Shown: positions 38,469 through 47,742 of the stretch, piece after piece | Layout: each line of letters opens with the position of its first letter | Numbering within the stretch: the stretch's first letter is position 1 | Notes under the pieces: model-generated | The model's database searches: none | Told to the model about the DNA's origin: nothing | Seen by the model: the letters and a program-made list of their open reading frames with translations, nothing else | Position numbers and translations under genes: made by a program | NCBI GenBank assembly: GCA_964645155.1 | Contig: CAZYBG010000004.1 | Coordinates: forward strand, 12,306-76,305 | Direction: 5' to 3' | DNA from: CAZYBG01 sp964645155 | GTDB taxonomy: Bacteria > Pseudomonadota > Alphaproteobacteria > Rhodobacterales > Rhodobacteraceae | DNA length: 64,000 bases

Positions 38469-39551
38469 TCAGAACACGATCACGTTCCGCCGCGCCGCGC
38501 CAGAGCGGGTATCGGCGATCGCCTCGTTGATCCGGTCGAGCGGCCAGCGGCCCGAGATCAGCTCGTCGAGCTTCAGCCGGCCCTGCTGGTAGAGGTCGAC
38601 CATCCAGCGGATGTCGCGGCCGAGCACGGTGTCGCCCATGAGCGAGCCGACCATCACCTGCCCGGTGGCAGCGACCATCACCGGCTCGTAGGACGAGAAG
38701 GCGCCGGAATGCGGCATGCCCACCATCACCATTCGCCCGCCCGGGGCGAGATACTTCGTCGCCATGTCGTAGGCTGCAATCGCCCCCACGGTGACGAAGA
38801 CGGCATCCGCGGCGCGGCCTACGATCTCCCTTGCCCTGGCCCAGGGCTTCGGATCGGTGGCCAGCACGAAATCGGTCGCGCCGAACTCGAGCGCGGCGGC
38901 GCGCTTTGCCTCTGCCGTGTCGATGGCGACGATCCGGGACGCGCCGGCGATCCGGGCGCCCTGGATGGCGTTGAGCCCGACCCCGCCCGCGCCGATCACG
39001 GTGACGATCTCGCCCGGGCGCACGCGGCCGGTGTTGACTACCGCGCCGACACCGGTGATCACGCCGCAGGACAGGAGCGATGCGGCGTCCATCGGGACCG
39101 ACGGCGGGATCCTCGCCAACTGCGAGGCGTGCACCACCACCTTCTCGGCGAAGGCGCCGCAGTTGAGGCCGTGCGACAGGACGCCGCCCGCCACCGTCGT
39201 GAGAGGCCCGGTGTCACGGTTGTAGGGCGTCTCGCACTGCGTCGGGCGGCCGCCGGCGCAGGTCGGGCAGAGGCCGCAGGACCGGATCAGGGTGACGAGC
39301 ACCCGATCGCCCGCCGCCCAGGCACCGGCACCCGGCCCGACAGCGCTGACCCGGCCGGCGGCCTCGTGGCCGTAGACGGCCGGCAGCGTGCCGCCCCAGC
39401 CGCCATCGAGATAGGAGATGTCGGAAAAGCAGATCGCGCAGGCGGCGAGCGTCACCTCCACCTCACCCGGCCCGGGCGCGCGCAGTTCCACCTCCTCGAT
39501 GACAAGCGGCTGGCCGAAGGCATGGCAGACGGCAGCGCGGACCCGCGGCAT
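38469..39551 (-). CDS. Zinc-dependent alcohol dehydrogenase
   Basis: A 360-residue medium-chain dehydrogenase. The catalytic zinc site lies around CAICFSDISYLDGG and GHEAAG, the four structural-zinc cysteines in CGLCPTCAGGRPTQC, and the NAD-binding glycines in GAGGVGLNAIQGA. It oxidises an alcohol or reduces an aldehyde with NAD(H). The start is the ATG at 39551; the longer open frame upstream is a shadow of pcaB. The gene is 113 bases downstream of pcaB and could belong to the same aromatic-degradation transcript, but its substrate is unknown. Confidence 0.88.
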   Translation of the reverse strand: MPRVRAAVCHAFGQPLVIEEVELRAPGPGEVEVTLAACAICFSDISYLDGGWGGTLPAVYGHEAAGRVSAVGPGAGAWAAGDRVLVTLIRSCGLCPTCAGGRPTQCETPYNRDTGPLTTVAGGVLSHGLNCGAFAEKVVVHASQLARIPPSVPMDAASLLSCGVITGVGAVVNTGRVRPGEIVTVIGAGGVGLNAIQGARIAGASRIVAIDTAEAKRAAALEFGATDFVLATDPKPWARAREIVGRAADAVFVTVGAIAAYDMATKYLAPGGRMVMVGMPHSGAFSSYEPVMVAATGQVMVGSLMGDTVLGRDIRWMVDLYQQGRLKLDELISGRWPLDRINEAIADTRSGAARRNVIVF

Positions 39552-39664
39552 GGCATTCTCCCTTTTCGTTGGGGGAGCGTAGCGGGCGCCGGGCGCACGG
39601 CGCGCAAGGGCGCGACATCGGCCGGTCAGGGAGCGACCCGGCGCAGCGGCCGGGCGCGCCTCGG

Positions 39665-41066
39665 TCAGCCGGCCGCGGCGGCGGTCGCGAAGCGCCGGGC
39701 GAGCGCCGGCGCCTCGCCGAGCAGCGCCTCGGGCACGAGGCGGGCGTTCCAGTCGACATCGGGCAGGCTGCGCGCGGCGAGCGCCGCAAGCGGCGCGCCT
39801 GTCGCCACAGCCTCGGCCACCAGCGCCTTGGCAATGGCTTCGGCTTCCGGCCGCGGGCGCCGCTTGGCCAGCGCGAAGACCAGCGCCTCGGCCGACCAGA
39901 GGCGCGCGCCCTCCTCCAGCGGCCGCCGCAGCGCCGCGGCGTCGGGCGCCAGCGCACAGGCGGTGGCACGCGCGATCGAAAGCGCCCGGCCGGTGGCGAG
40001 GCAGAGCTGCGGCAGGGCAAGCCACTCGCCGATCCANNNNNNNNNNATGGCCGTCTACACGCGCTACGAGAAGGTGTTAGACGCCGAGGGCAAGCCACTC
40101 GCCGATCCATGCCGCGCCGTCACGCGCCTCGCGGTGGACCGCCGACGCCTCGACCGCGCCGGTGAGCGCATGCGCGAACCGGCACAAGGCGGCCGCGACC
40201 GACGGGGCGACCGGGTTCTGCTTCTGCGGCATGGTCGACGAGATGCCCGCCGCAGCAAGCGTGACCTCGGCGCCCGGGCTGCGGGCGAGCAGCAGGATAT
40301 CCTCGGCCATCTTGCCGATGCTGGCCGTCACGCCGCCGCACCAGCCGGCGAACTCCGCGACCCGGTCGCGGGCCGCGTGCCAGCTTTCGCCCGGATCGCC
40401 GAGATCGAGGCCGGCCGCCAGCGCCGCGCGCACGTCGGGGCCCTTCCCGCCCATCGCGGCGAGCGTGCCGGCCGCACCGGAGAGGCTCACCACGAGCAGC
40501 CGCGGCAGGAGCTGGCGGAGCCGCTCGCGATGCCGCAGGAGCGGCATGCCCCAGGTCGCGACCGTGGCGCCGAACGTCGTCGGCACGGCCGCCTGCCCGT
40601 AGGTGCGCGCGAGCATCGGCAGGTCGGCATGGGCCTCGGCAAGGCCGCCAAGCGCGGCCGTCAGCGCGGCGAGGCGGGCGTCGAGGATGGCCGCGACCTG
40701 CCGCAGCCGCAGGATGAGGGCAGTGTCGACGATGTCCTGGCTCGTCGCGCCGAAATGCAGCCATGCGGCGTGTTCCGGCACGGCGAGCGCCGCGCGCACC
40801 GCGGCGACCAACGCCGGCACCGGGACCGCGTCGTGCCCGGTCGCGGCGGCGAGGTCCGCAGGGTCGAGCGCCAGATCGCGGCACGCGCCATGCAGGAACC
40901 CCGCGGCGGCTTCGGGAATGATGCCGAGCGCCCCTTGCGCCCGGGCCAGCGCGCCTTCCACCTCGAGCATCGCGCCAAGCTCCGCCGTCTCGCTGAAGAT
41001 CTGCCCGAGTTCGGTATCGCCGAGGAGATCGGCATAGATCGCGCTGTCGAAGATCGACGCCGGCAT
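39665..41066 (-). CDS. pcaB: 3-carboxy-cis,cis-muconate cycloisomerase, interrupted by a scaffold gap
   Basis: PcaB turns 3-carboxymuconate into a lactone in protocatechuate breakdown. The N-terminal part (41066 down to about 40087) and the C-terminal part (40036 down to 39665) both contain DGAAWIGEWLAL-type sequence encoded by the same 23 bases, so the two sides overlap. Joining them there gives about 442 residues with no frameshift. The signature GSSTMPQK-type loop is seen as ISSTMPQKQNPV. The run of N and 40 foreign bases between the copies are assembly artefacts. The start ATG is preceded by AGGGG. pcaD lies 57 bases upstream on the same strand. Confidence 0.85.
40014..40109. other. Scaffold joint inside pcaB: repeated contig ends, 10 N and 40 foreign bases
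   Basis: The same 23 bases occur at 40014-40036 and 40087-40109. Between them are 10 N (40037-40046) and 40 bases (40047-40086) that do not belong to pcaB. Read forward, these begin ATG and give MAVYTRYEKVLDAEG. From memory this resembles the start of a DUF1156-type adenine methylase, not this locus. The joint looks like a mis-extended contig end. Confidence 0.75.
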
Positions 41067-41123
41067 CAGGCGGGTGCCCCTCGGCCCGGCGTCAGCTGGC
41101 ATTTGACCACCGGCTGCAGGCGG

Positions 41124-41906
41124 TCAGACATGCCCGATCTCGTTCAGGAACGCGGTCAGGGCCCTTCCATAGTCCGCCGGCTTCTCGACGCAGGGCAGAT
41201 GACCCGCCCTGCGGATCAGATGAAAGCGGGACCCTTTCACCAGATCGGCCGTCTCACGCACCAGATCGGGCGGCGTGGCGCCATCCTCGTCGCCCGCGAT
41301 GGCGAGGGTCGGCAGGGTCAGGGTGGCCGTCGAGGGGTGGAAGTCGGCTCCGGCAATCGCGGCGCAGCAGCCGATGTATCCCTCGAGCGGCTGCCGGGTC
41401 AGCATGTTGCGCCAGACAGCGAGGTCCGGCGTCGCGCGGAAGCGCCTCGAGAACCAACGCTCCATCACGGCATCGGCGATGCTCTCGAAGCCGCCGCCAC
41501 GCAGGGCGCCGATGCGCCCTTCCCACATCTCGCGGGTTCCGATCCTGGCGGCGGTGTTCGACAGCACCATCGCCCGCACGAGGTCGGGCCGCTTGACCGC
41601 CAGCCCCTGCGCGATCATGCCGCCGATCGACAGCCCGACGACCGAGCTGTCGCGGACATCAAGATGGTCGAGCAGCCGCTCGGCATCGCGGACGAGCGCA
41701 CCCATCGCATAAGGCGCCGGCGGACAGGACGAGAGGCCGTGGCCGCGCTTGTCGAAGCGGATGACGCGGAGGCCTTTCGGCAGATGCGGTATGATGGCGT
41801 CCCAGAGCCTGAGGTCGGTGCCGAGCGCGTTTATGAACACCACGGCCGGTCCCTCTCCGGTGTCGGCATAGTGAAGCTGGACATCTCCCAGATCGGCGAG
41901 CCCCAT
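41124..41906 (-). CDS. pcaD: 3-oxoadipate enol-lactonase
   Basis: A 260-residue alpha/beta hydrolase with the nucleophile serine in GLSIGGMIAQ, an acid in GDEDGATPP and histidine in RAGHLPCVEKP. The sequence INALGTDLRLWD and FDKRGHGLS fits PcaD, which hydrolyses the enol-lactone of protocatechuate breakdown to 3-oxoadipate. The ATG overlaps the stop of pobA by one base (ATGA), and pcaB follows, so substrate pathway and operon agree. Confidence 0.9.
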   Translation of the reverse strand: MGLADLGDVQLHYADTGEGPAVVFINALGTDLRLWDAIIPHLPKGLRVIRFDKRGHGLSSCPPAPYAMGALVRDAERLLDHLDVRDSSVVGLSIGGMIAQGLAVKRPDLVRAMVLSNTAARIGTREMWEGRIGALRGGGFESIADAVMERWFSRRFRATPDLAVWRNMLTRQPLEGYIGCCAAIAGADFHPSTATLTLPTLAIAGDEDGATPPDLVRETADLVKGSRFHLIRRAGHLPCVEKPADYGRALTAFLNEIGHV

Positions 41907-43069
41907 CAGTAGGGCAGCCCGACATAGTTCTCGGCCAGCGCGGTCTGGGCGGCGGCGGAGCTTTCGAGATAGCCAAGCTCGGCCTCCTGGATCCGCTGGT
42001 CGAAATCCGACTGTTCGGGAAAACGGTGCAGCGTGGTCGTCATCCACCACGAGAAGCGGATGGCCTTCCAGACCCGCTCGAGCGCGCGGGGGGAGTACCG
42101 GTCGAGCGCGAGGCGCTCGCCCGCGAAGTGCGCCACCATCGCCTCGTGCAGGTAGAAGACGTCGGATACCGCAAGGTTCAGCCCTTTGGCGCCGGTCGGC
42201 GGCACGATATGCGCCGCGTCGCCCACGAGGAACAGCCTGCCCCAGCGCATCGCCTCGGACACGAACGAGCGGAGCGGCACGATGGACTTCTCGACACTGG
42301 CGCCGGTGACGAGGCCTTCGGCAGCCTCCTGCGGCAGGCGCCGGCGCAGTTCGTCCCAGAACGCGGCATCCGGCCACTTGCCGATCGGATCGTCGGTCGG
42401 CACCTGGATGTAGTAGCGGCTGAGATGGTCGTTGCGCATCGAGCAGAGGGCGAACCCCCGCGGGTGGTTGGCGTAGATCAGCTCATCTGCAACCGGCGGC
42501 GTCTCGGCGAGAATTCCGAGCCAGCCGAACGGGTAGACCCGCTCGTAGGTGCGCAGGCGGTCGGCGGGGATCGAGGCCCGCGAGACGCCGTGAAACCCGT
42601 CGCAACCGGCGACCAGATCGCAGTCGATCCGGACCTCGCTGCCGTCATGGACGAAGGTCACAAAGGGTTTGTCGGCCAGATCGTGGATCGCCGCGCCCTT
42701 GGCGCCGTGGAAGATCGTCGCCCCCGCGGCCTCGCGAACCTCGTAGAGGTCTCGCGTCACCTCGGTCTGGCCGTAGACCATGATCTGGCGGCCGATCAGT
42801 TCGCTGAAGTCGATCCGGAACGCCCGGTTTCGGGCAGCGAGGAGGACGCCGGAATGCGGAAATCCCTCGGCATGCATCCGGCGCGCCGCGCCGGCCCGTT
42901 CGAGCATCCCCACCGTGCCCCATTCGAGGACGCCCGCGCGGATTCGGCTCAGCACGTGATCGCGGCTCTGCCGCTCGACCACCACGGTGTCGATGCCGGA
43001 GAGATGCAGAAGCTGCGACAGCAGCAGGCCCGACGGCCCACCCCCGATGATGCAAACCTGTGTCCGCAT
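41906..43069 (-). CDS. pobA: 4-hydroxybenzoate 3-monooxygenase
   Basis: PobA hydroxylates 4-hydroxybenzoate to protocatechuate with NADPH and oxygen. The 387-residue flavoprotein has the FAD fold IIGGGPSGLLLSQLL, the DG motif in VAGCDGFHGVSR, and GDAAHIVPPTGAKGLNLA, all typical of the family. Length is near the usual 390-394. The ATG at 43069 is chosen over a start 24 bases upstream. It heads the pobA-pcaD-pcaB operon. The genes for the ring-cleaving dioxygenase (pcaGH) and for pcaC are not in this window. Confidence 0.93.
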   Translation of the reverse strand: MRTQVCIIGGGPSGLLLSQLLHLSGIDTVVVERQSRDHVLSRIRAGVLEWGTVGMLERAGAARRMHAEGFPHSGVLLAARNRAFRIDFSELIGRQIMVYGQTEVTRDLYEVREAAGATIFHGAKGAAIHDLADKPFVTFVHDGSEVRIDCDLVAGCDGFHGVSRASIPADRLRTYERVYPFGWLGILAETPPVADELIYANHPRGFALCSMRNDHLSRYYIQVPTDDPIGKWPDAAFWDELRRRLPQEAAEGLVTGASVEKSIVPLRSFVSEAMRWGRLFLVGDAAHIVPPTGAKGLNLAVSDVFYLHEAMVAHFAGERLALDRYSPRALERVWKAIRFSWWMTTTLHRFPEQSDFDQRIQEAELGYLESSAAAQTALAENYVGLPY

Positions 43070-43131
43070 GCGCCGCTCTCCCGCCCGCCACATTGGGGCC
43101 CGGCCGGCAGGGCGTCAACCTTGCCCGCCGG

Positions 43132-43455
43132 TCAGGTCGACAGGATTGCCGCGCCGACGAGGACGAAGGCCGCACCGGCAACCTCCCGCGGGGCCAACCC
43201 TTCGCCGATCGCGGCGGCGAAGCCGAGGATCAGCAGGGTCTCGAGCGCCAGGATCGTCACATAGGCCCCGCCCATGGCCGCCCGGCGAAACGTCAGGATC
43301 TCGAAGACTGCCCCGAGGGCGAGGCAGAGAGCGAGCATCGCGAATGCCAGGATGCCGGCCCCGGAGGCGGCCTGCTTCATGGCCAGCGTGGCGGCAACGT
43401 AGAAGACCGAGGTCAGGCCGATCAGATGGATCGGCTTCGTGATGTAAAGGTCCAT
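43132..43455 (-). CDS. Small four-helix membrane protein, multidrug-resistance-like
   Basis: The 107-residue protein has four hydrophobic helices, nearly filling the chain, with a charged break at LTFRRAAMG. This size and layout are those of small EmrE/EamA-like transporters or exporters. The start is ATG at 43455; a TTG 15 bases upstream is possible. It is on the same strand as pobA, 62 bases upstream of it. No substrate can be inferred. Confidence 0.6.
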   Translation of the reverse strand: MDLYITKPIHLIGLTSVFYVAATLAMKQAASGAGILAFAMLALCLALGAVFEILTFRRAAMGGAYVTILALETLLILGFAAAIGEGLAPREVAGAAFVLVGAAILST

Positions 43456-43551
43456 GAAAATTACTCGCAATCAAAGAAGACGTTAAAAGAATGCGCGACA
43501 GCATGCCGTGTCGACCGCCCGCTGTAAAGCCGGCCGTGCCGGTGCCGGCGG

Positions 43552-44523
43552 TCAGTCTTCGGCGAGGGCGCGGGCGAAGAGCCTCGGGTCGACATTGCCG
43601 CCCGAGGCGACGGCGATCACGGCCCCGCCGCTCAGCGCATCGCCCCGCCAGAGCGCCGCGGCGAGCGCGACCGCGCCGCCGGGTTCCAGCACGATCTTCA
43701 GCCGCAGGAACGCCGCCGCCATCGCCCGCAGCGCGTCCGCGTCCGACACTGCAAGCCCGGGCCCGGCATGTGCGGCGAGGATCGGGAACGTGATCCTGCC
43801 CGGCGCCGGTGTGAGGATCGCGTCGCAGATCGAACCGGACGACTGCGCATTGGCGCAGATCGTGCCGGCGGCGAGCGAGCGGGCCATGTCGTCGAAGCCG
43901 TCCGGCTCGACCGGGCGGGCACGGAGGCCCGGTGCCTTCGCCGCAAGCGCCAGCGCGATCCCCGAGGTGAGCCCGCCGCCGCCGCAGCAGACGAGGACAT
44001 CGGCCTCGGCGACGCCGGCCTCGGCCGCCTGCCGCGCAATCTCGAGCCCGACGGTGCCCTGGCCGGCGATTACCTCGGGCTCGTCGAAAGGTCTGACCAG
44101 CGTCAGCCCCCGCTCCCGTGCCAGACGCTCGCCGATCGCGTCGCGATCCTCGCCGCGGACCCGGTCGTAGAGCACCACCTCGGCGCCGAGGGCGCGGGTG
44201 TTGTCGATCTTCAGCCGAGGTGCGTCGGCCGGCATGACGACGACCGACGGCACCCCGTGAAGCCGCGCCGCATGCGCGATACCCTGGGCGTGATTGCCGG
44301 ACGAGAAGGCGATGACGCCCCGCGCGCGGATGTCGGGCGGAATCGCCGACACCGCTGCCCAGGCGCCGCGGAACTTGAAGCTGCCGGTATGCTGCAGGCA
44401 CTCGGCCTTCACCAGCACCCGCCGGCCGGCAATCTCGTCGAGGAACGGCGACGAGAGGAGCGGCGTCACCCGGGCGCGGCCTTCGAGGCGGCGTGCGGCC
44501 GCCTCGATCATCTCTATGTTCAT
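43552..44523 (-). CDS. Threonine/serine dehydratase-like PLP enzyme
   Basis: A 323-residue fold-type II PLP enzyme. The cofactor lysine lies in HTGSFKFRGA, the phosphate-binding loop is CGGGGLTSG, and the substrate loop is SSGNHAQG. The family deaminates threonine or serine to 2-oxo acids, and includes serine/aspartate racemases that look alike. There is no C-terminal ACT domain, so it is not the feedback-controlled biosynthetic IlvA. It overlaps the upstream hydrolase gene by 4 bases. Confidence 0.85.
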   Translation of the reverse strand: MNIEMIEAAARRLEGRARVTPLLSSPFLDEIAGRRVLVKAECLQHTGSFKFRGAWAAVSAIPPDIRARGVIAFSSGNHAQGIAHAARLHGVPSVVVMPADAPRLKIDNTRALGAEVVLYDRVRGEDRDAIGERLARERGLTLVRPFDEPEVIAGQGTVGLEIARQAAEAGVAEADVLVCCGGGGLTSGIALALAAKAPGLRARPVEPDGFDDMARSLAAGTICANAQSSGSICDAILTPAPGRITFPILAAHAGPGLAVSDADALRAMAAAFLRLKIVLEPGGAVALAAALWRGDALSGGAVIAVASGGNVDPRLFARALAED

Positions 44524-45344
44524 CGCATCAGCTCCAGCCAGCCCCGGATCGCAGCAATGCTCTCGGGCTCGTCGAGAAAGGGAACATGACCGCGCCCCGC
44601 GGCCTCGGCGAAGATCATGTCGGGGCGGCGGCGACGCATCTCGGCCGCCGTCGCCGCGGACAGAAGGTCGGAATTCGCGCCGCGGATCAGCGCGAGCGGC
44701 AGCCCCGCGCAGGCGTCGAACATCGGCCAGAGGTCGGGTGGCGGGCCGTCGAACGCCGCAAGGAACGGCTCTCGCAGGCGCGGGTCGTAGTTGATCGTCA
44801 GCCCGCCTGGGGCTTCGGTATAGAAGTGCCGTGCCTCATCGAGCCAGCGGTCCGGCGGGACATCCTCGAAGCCGGGATTCGCCTGCGGCATGGCGGCGGC
44901 GGCGGCGGCCAGGGTTCTGGCTGCGGGATTGCGCCCGACATAACCGAAGATCCGCTCGAGCCCCGCGCGCTCGATCACCGGACCGACGTCGTTGAGCGCG
45001 AGGCCGAGCAGGCGGTGCTTGGCCGTCGCCGCCAGCAGAAGCCCGATCAGCCCGCCCCGCGACGTACCCAGGACCGCCGCGCGCGCGATGCCGAGGTGAT
45101 CGACAAGGCGCAGCACGTCCAGCGCCTCGTTCGGCACGGTATAGCTCATCGGATCGGCTGCCCGGTCCGATAGGCCGCGGCCGCGATGGTCGGGGCGGAT
45201 CAGCCGGACCCCGGCGAGATGCGGCGCGAGGTAGTCGAAATCGGCCGCATTCCGGGTCAGGCCGGGAAGGCAGAGCAACGGCAGCCCCTCGCCCTCGTCG
45301 CGGTAGTGGAGCGACAGCCCGTCATGACCGACATAGCGCGGCAT
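44520..45344 (-). CDS. Alpha/beta-fold hydrolase
   Basis: A 274-residue hydrolase with a clear catalytic triad: serine in GTSRGGLIG, acid in RGANSDLLS and histidine in GRGHVPFLDEP. The oxyanion segment is LPGLTRNAADFD. The substrate is unknown. Its start overlaps the stop of the HAD-type dehalogenase gene by one base, and its end overlaps the threonine dehydratase gene, so three genes of unlike chemistry form one transcript. Confidence 0.82.
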   Translation of the reverse strand: MPRYVGHDGLSLHYRDEGEGLPLLCLPGLTRNAADFDYLAPHLAGVRLIRPDHRGRGLSDRAADPMSYTVPNEALDVLRLVDHLGIARAAVLGTSRGGLIGLLLAATAKHRLLGLALNDVGPVIERAGLERIFGYVGRNPAARTLAAAAAAMPQANPGFEDVPPDRWLDEARHFYTEAPGGLTINYDPRLREPFLAAFDGPPPDLWPMFDACAGLPLALIRGANSDLLSAATAAEMRRRRPDMIFAEAAGRGHVPFLDEPESIAAIRGWLELMR

Positions 45345-46033
45345 CAGACCGCCGCCGCCAGCGCCGGAACGGCCGAGAGGTCTTCCAGCACATGCGCGGG
45401 CCGGTGAGCGAGACGGTCGATCGGCTCGCCCGCGCGGTTCACCCAGGCGGTGACGAAACCGTAGCCCGTGGCCGCGGCGGCGTCCCAGCCGTTCGACGAC
45501 ACGAAGAGCATCTGCGAAGGCGCGGTGCCGAAGCGCCGGCCGACAAGATCGTAGACCACGCGGGCCGGCTTGTAGACGCCGACCGCCTCGACCGACAGCA
45601 CGTCATCGAGGAGCGCGCCGATCCCGGCCGATGCCACGGCGTCGGCAAGCATGGCGGGCGATCCGTTCGACAGGATCGCGGTGGCGAAGCCGGCCGCCTT
45701 GAGCGCGGCAAGCATCGCCGGCACCTCGGGATATGCCGCAAGCCGGCGGTAGAGCCCCAAAAGCCGCTCCCGCAGGCCGGCGTCGTCGTCGAGCCGGTGC
45801 GCCTCGAGCGCCCAGTCGAGCCCGTCCTGCGTGACCTGCCAGAAATCCACATGCTCGCCAGTCACCGCACGGAGCCAGCTGTATTGCAGCTGCTTCAACC
45901 GCCAGTCGCGCGCGACCGCCGGCCAGGCTTCCGCAAGCCGCCCGGCCGCGGGCGCCGCTGCGGCCTCACGGGCGGCGGCCGACACGTCGAACAGCGTGCC
46001 GTAGGCGTCGAAAACACAGGCGCGGATCGGCAT
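45344..46033 (-). CDS. Haloacid dehalogenase, type II (HAD superfamily)
   Basis: A 229-residue HAD enzyme. The nucleophile aspartate is in FDAYGTLFDV, motif II serine in ILSNGSPAML, the lysine in VGVYKPARVVYD, and the acid-rich loop is replaced by FVSSNGWDAAAATGYGF as in L-2-haloacid dehalogenases. These hydrolyse 2-haloacids to hydroxyacids by an aspartyl-ester route. The ATG at 46033 is chosen because the sequence before it is unlike the family. First gene of a three-gene operon. Confidence 0.88.
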   Translation of the reverse strand: MPIRACVFDAYGTLFDVSAAAREAAAAPAAGRLAEAWPAVARDWRLKQLQYSWLRAVTGEHVDFWQVTQDGLDWALEAHRLDDDAGLRERLLGLYRRLAAYPEVPAMLAALKAAGFATAILSNGSPAMLADAVASAGIGALLDDVLSVEAVGVYKPARVVYDLVGRRFGTAPSQMLFVSSNGWDAAAATGYGFVTAWVNRAGEPIDRLAHRPAHVLEDLSAVPALAAAV

Positions 46034-46194
46034 CGGGCCCCCTTCCGGCGGAGACTGGCACGCAGGCGAGGCAAGGGGAAGGCCGGGGTTTACATCTTCG
46101 GTGGCGAGGGTCAGGCTGCCCGTAGAGCCGGAGTACCCGCAGTGATCAGGCGGCCTCCAGAAGTCACCCAACCATGCCCTTGAAAGGACAGCCC

Positions 46195-46623
46195 ATGACG
46201 AAGGTCAAGGCGGGCGATACCGTCCGTATCCACTACACCGGCACGCTGGACGACGGCACCGTGTTCGACAGTTCCGACGGCCGGGAGCCGCTCGAGTTCA
46301 CGGTCGGGTCCGGAGAGATCATTCCGGGTCTTGACACCGCGATCGCCGGCCTCGAGGTCGGCCAGACCTCGACGGTCGAGGTCCCGGCGACGGAAGCCTA
46401 TGGCCCGCATGATCCGCAGGGGCTGCAGGAGGTGGCCCGCGCGGCCGTTCCGGAGCACATCCCCCTCGAGATCGGCACCCCGCTCGCCATGAAGACACCG
46501 GAGGGCGAAAGCGTCGCGGTGCGGGTCGCCCAGGTCTCCGCCGATGTCGTCGTACTCGATGCCAATCACCCGCTGGCGGGCCGGGACCTGACATTCGAGG
46601 TGAAGGTGCTGGAGATCGTCTGA
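46195..46623 (+). CDS. FKBP-type peptidyl-prolyl isomerase, SlyD-like
   Basis: The 142-residue protein has the FKBP core (VRIHYTGTLDDGTVFDSS, EIIPGLDTAIAGLEVG) and an inserted IF domain (around EAYGPHDP to VPEHIPL), as in SlyD. It catalyses proline isomerisation and acts as a chaperone in the cytoplasm. The histidine-rich metal-binding tail of E. coli SlyD is absent. AAAGGA precedes the ATG. Convergent with the serine hydrolase gene; a hairpin lies between the two ends. Confidence 0.9.
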   Translation: MTKVKAGDTVRIHYTGTLDDGTVFDSSDGREPLEFTVGSGEIIPGLDTAIAGLEVGQTSTVEVPATEAYGPHDPQGLQEVARAAVPEHIPLEIGTPLAMKTPEGESVAVRVAQVSADVVVLDANHPLAGRDLTFEVKVLEIV

Positions 46624-46649
46624 CGGCGCGCGCGGCCGCGCGGATCGAG

Positions 46650-46671
46650 GCAGGCGGATCAATCCGCCTGC
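46650..46671. terminator. Shared terminator-like hairpin between convergent genes
   Basis: GCAGGCGGAT-CA-ATCCGCCTGC is a perfect inverted repeat with 10-base arms. It overlaps the last codons of the serine hydrolase gene and lies 27 bases after the isomerase stop. It could stop transcription from both sides. There is no T-run, so the call rests on position and symmetry. Confidence 0.45.
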
Positions 46672-47648
46672 GTCGCCGGCACGATGACCTCGGCGAAAAG
46701 CCGCTGGAGGTCGCCGACATGGCCTTCGGACCGGGCCGGCAGCGTCGGGTCCGAGATCGCGACGGCGGTCAGGCCGAGCGAGGGAGCCACCCAGAGCAAC
46801 TGGCCGCCATAGCCCCGCGCATAGGCAACGCTGTGGCCCGCTACGTCGCGCAGGAACCAGCCGTAGCCGTAGCTGTCGCCCGAGAACGGGGAGCGGGTGC
46901 GCTCGGTCCAGCTTTCGCGGACCCAGCCGGGGCTGACAAGGCCGCCATCGTTCCTGCGATAGGCCTCGCCGAACGCCAGAAGCGCGGCCGGCGTCAGCGC
47001 CATCTCGTTCCCGCCGAGATACCGGCCCTGCGGGTCGCGCGTCCAGGCGGGAATCTCGATGCCGAGCGGTCCGCCGATCCAGTCGCGGGCGAGGGTCAGG
47101 AGGCTCTCGCCCGTCGCCTCGGCAAGGACGGCGCCAAGGACATGGGTCGTGCCGGTCGAGTAGAGGAACCTGCTTCCCGGCTCGGCCACCATCGGGCGCG
47201 ACAGCGCATTGGCCACCCAGTTCCGTGACGAGACCCATTCGCCGTAGGCTGCACCGGAGGTCCGCTCCAGCCCGGCCCGCAGCGACAGCAGGTCACCCAC
47301 GGTGATGTCGGCCACACGCGGGTCGGCATCGTCGGGAATCAGGCGCGGCGCGACGGTGCCGATCGTCGCGTCGGGACCGGCGATCGCGCCCCTGTCGATC
47401 GCCGCCCCGGCGATCGCCGACACGATCGTCTTTGACACCGACTTGACGTTGACGGCGCGGCCGAGGTCCGGCCCGCGAAACCGCTCGGTCACGACCGGGT
47501 TGCCATCGCGGCTCACGATCAGGCTCCAGAGCTGCCCGAGGCCCCGCGCGGCCTCGACGATCGGGTCGGCGGACTGGCCACGGAGCCTCCGCGGGGCGAG
47601 GCTCGCTGCGGCTGCACCCGCGATCAGCATGCGACGGTCGACTGGCAT
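46659..47648 (-). CDS. Class C beta-lactamase-like serine hydrolase, exported
   Basis: A 329-residue serine hydrolase. A signal peptide covers residues 1-25 (DRRMLIAGAAAASLAP, possibly Tat-dependent, with RR). The catalytic S-x-x-K is seen as SVSK in VKSVSKTIVSA, the tyrosine motif as FLYSTGTTH, and a late glycine-rich segment as YGGQLLWV. The family covers esterases, peptidases and true beta-lactamases. The substrate is unknown, and the HTG/KTG motif of true beta-lactamases is not clear. Confidence 0.85.
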   Translation of the reverse strand: MPVDRRMLIAGAAAASLAPRRLRGQSADPIVEAARGLGQLWSLIVSRDGNPVVTERFRGPDLGRAVNVKSVSKTIVSAIAGAAIDRGAIAGPDATIGTVAPRLIPDDADPRVADITVGDLLSLRAGLERTSGAAYGEWVSSRNWVANALSRPMVAEPGSRFLYSTGTTHVLGAVLAEATGESLLTLARDWIGGPLGIEIPAWTRDPQGRYLGGNEMALTPAALLAFGEAYRRNDGGLVSPGWVRESWTERTRSPFSGDSYGYGWFLRDVAGHSVAYARGYGGQLLWVAPSLGLTAVAISDPTLPARSEGHVGDLQRLFAEVIVPATQAD

Positions 47649-47742
47649 GGCCGAACACTAAGTGCAGGCAATGACGGACGGAAGTGGGATGACGCAACCG
47701 TGAAAGGCTGCGCCATCCGGGCCCGTCGGAGCCTCGTTCGGA

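Noticed and set aside
38274..41912. Open frame of 1212 codons across enolase-type, ADH, pcaB and a run of N
   Set aside because: It spans several real minus-strand genes and the N gap, and its protein resembles nothing.
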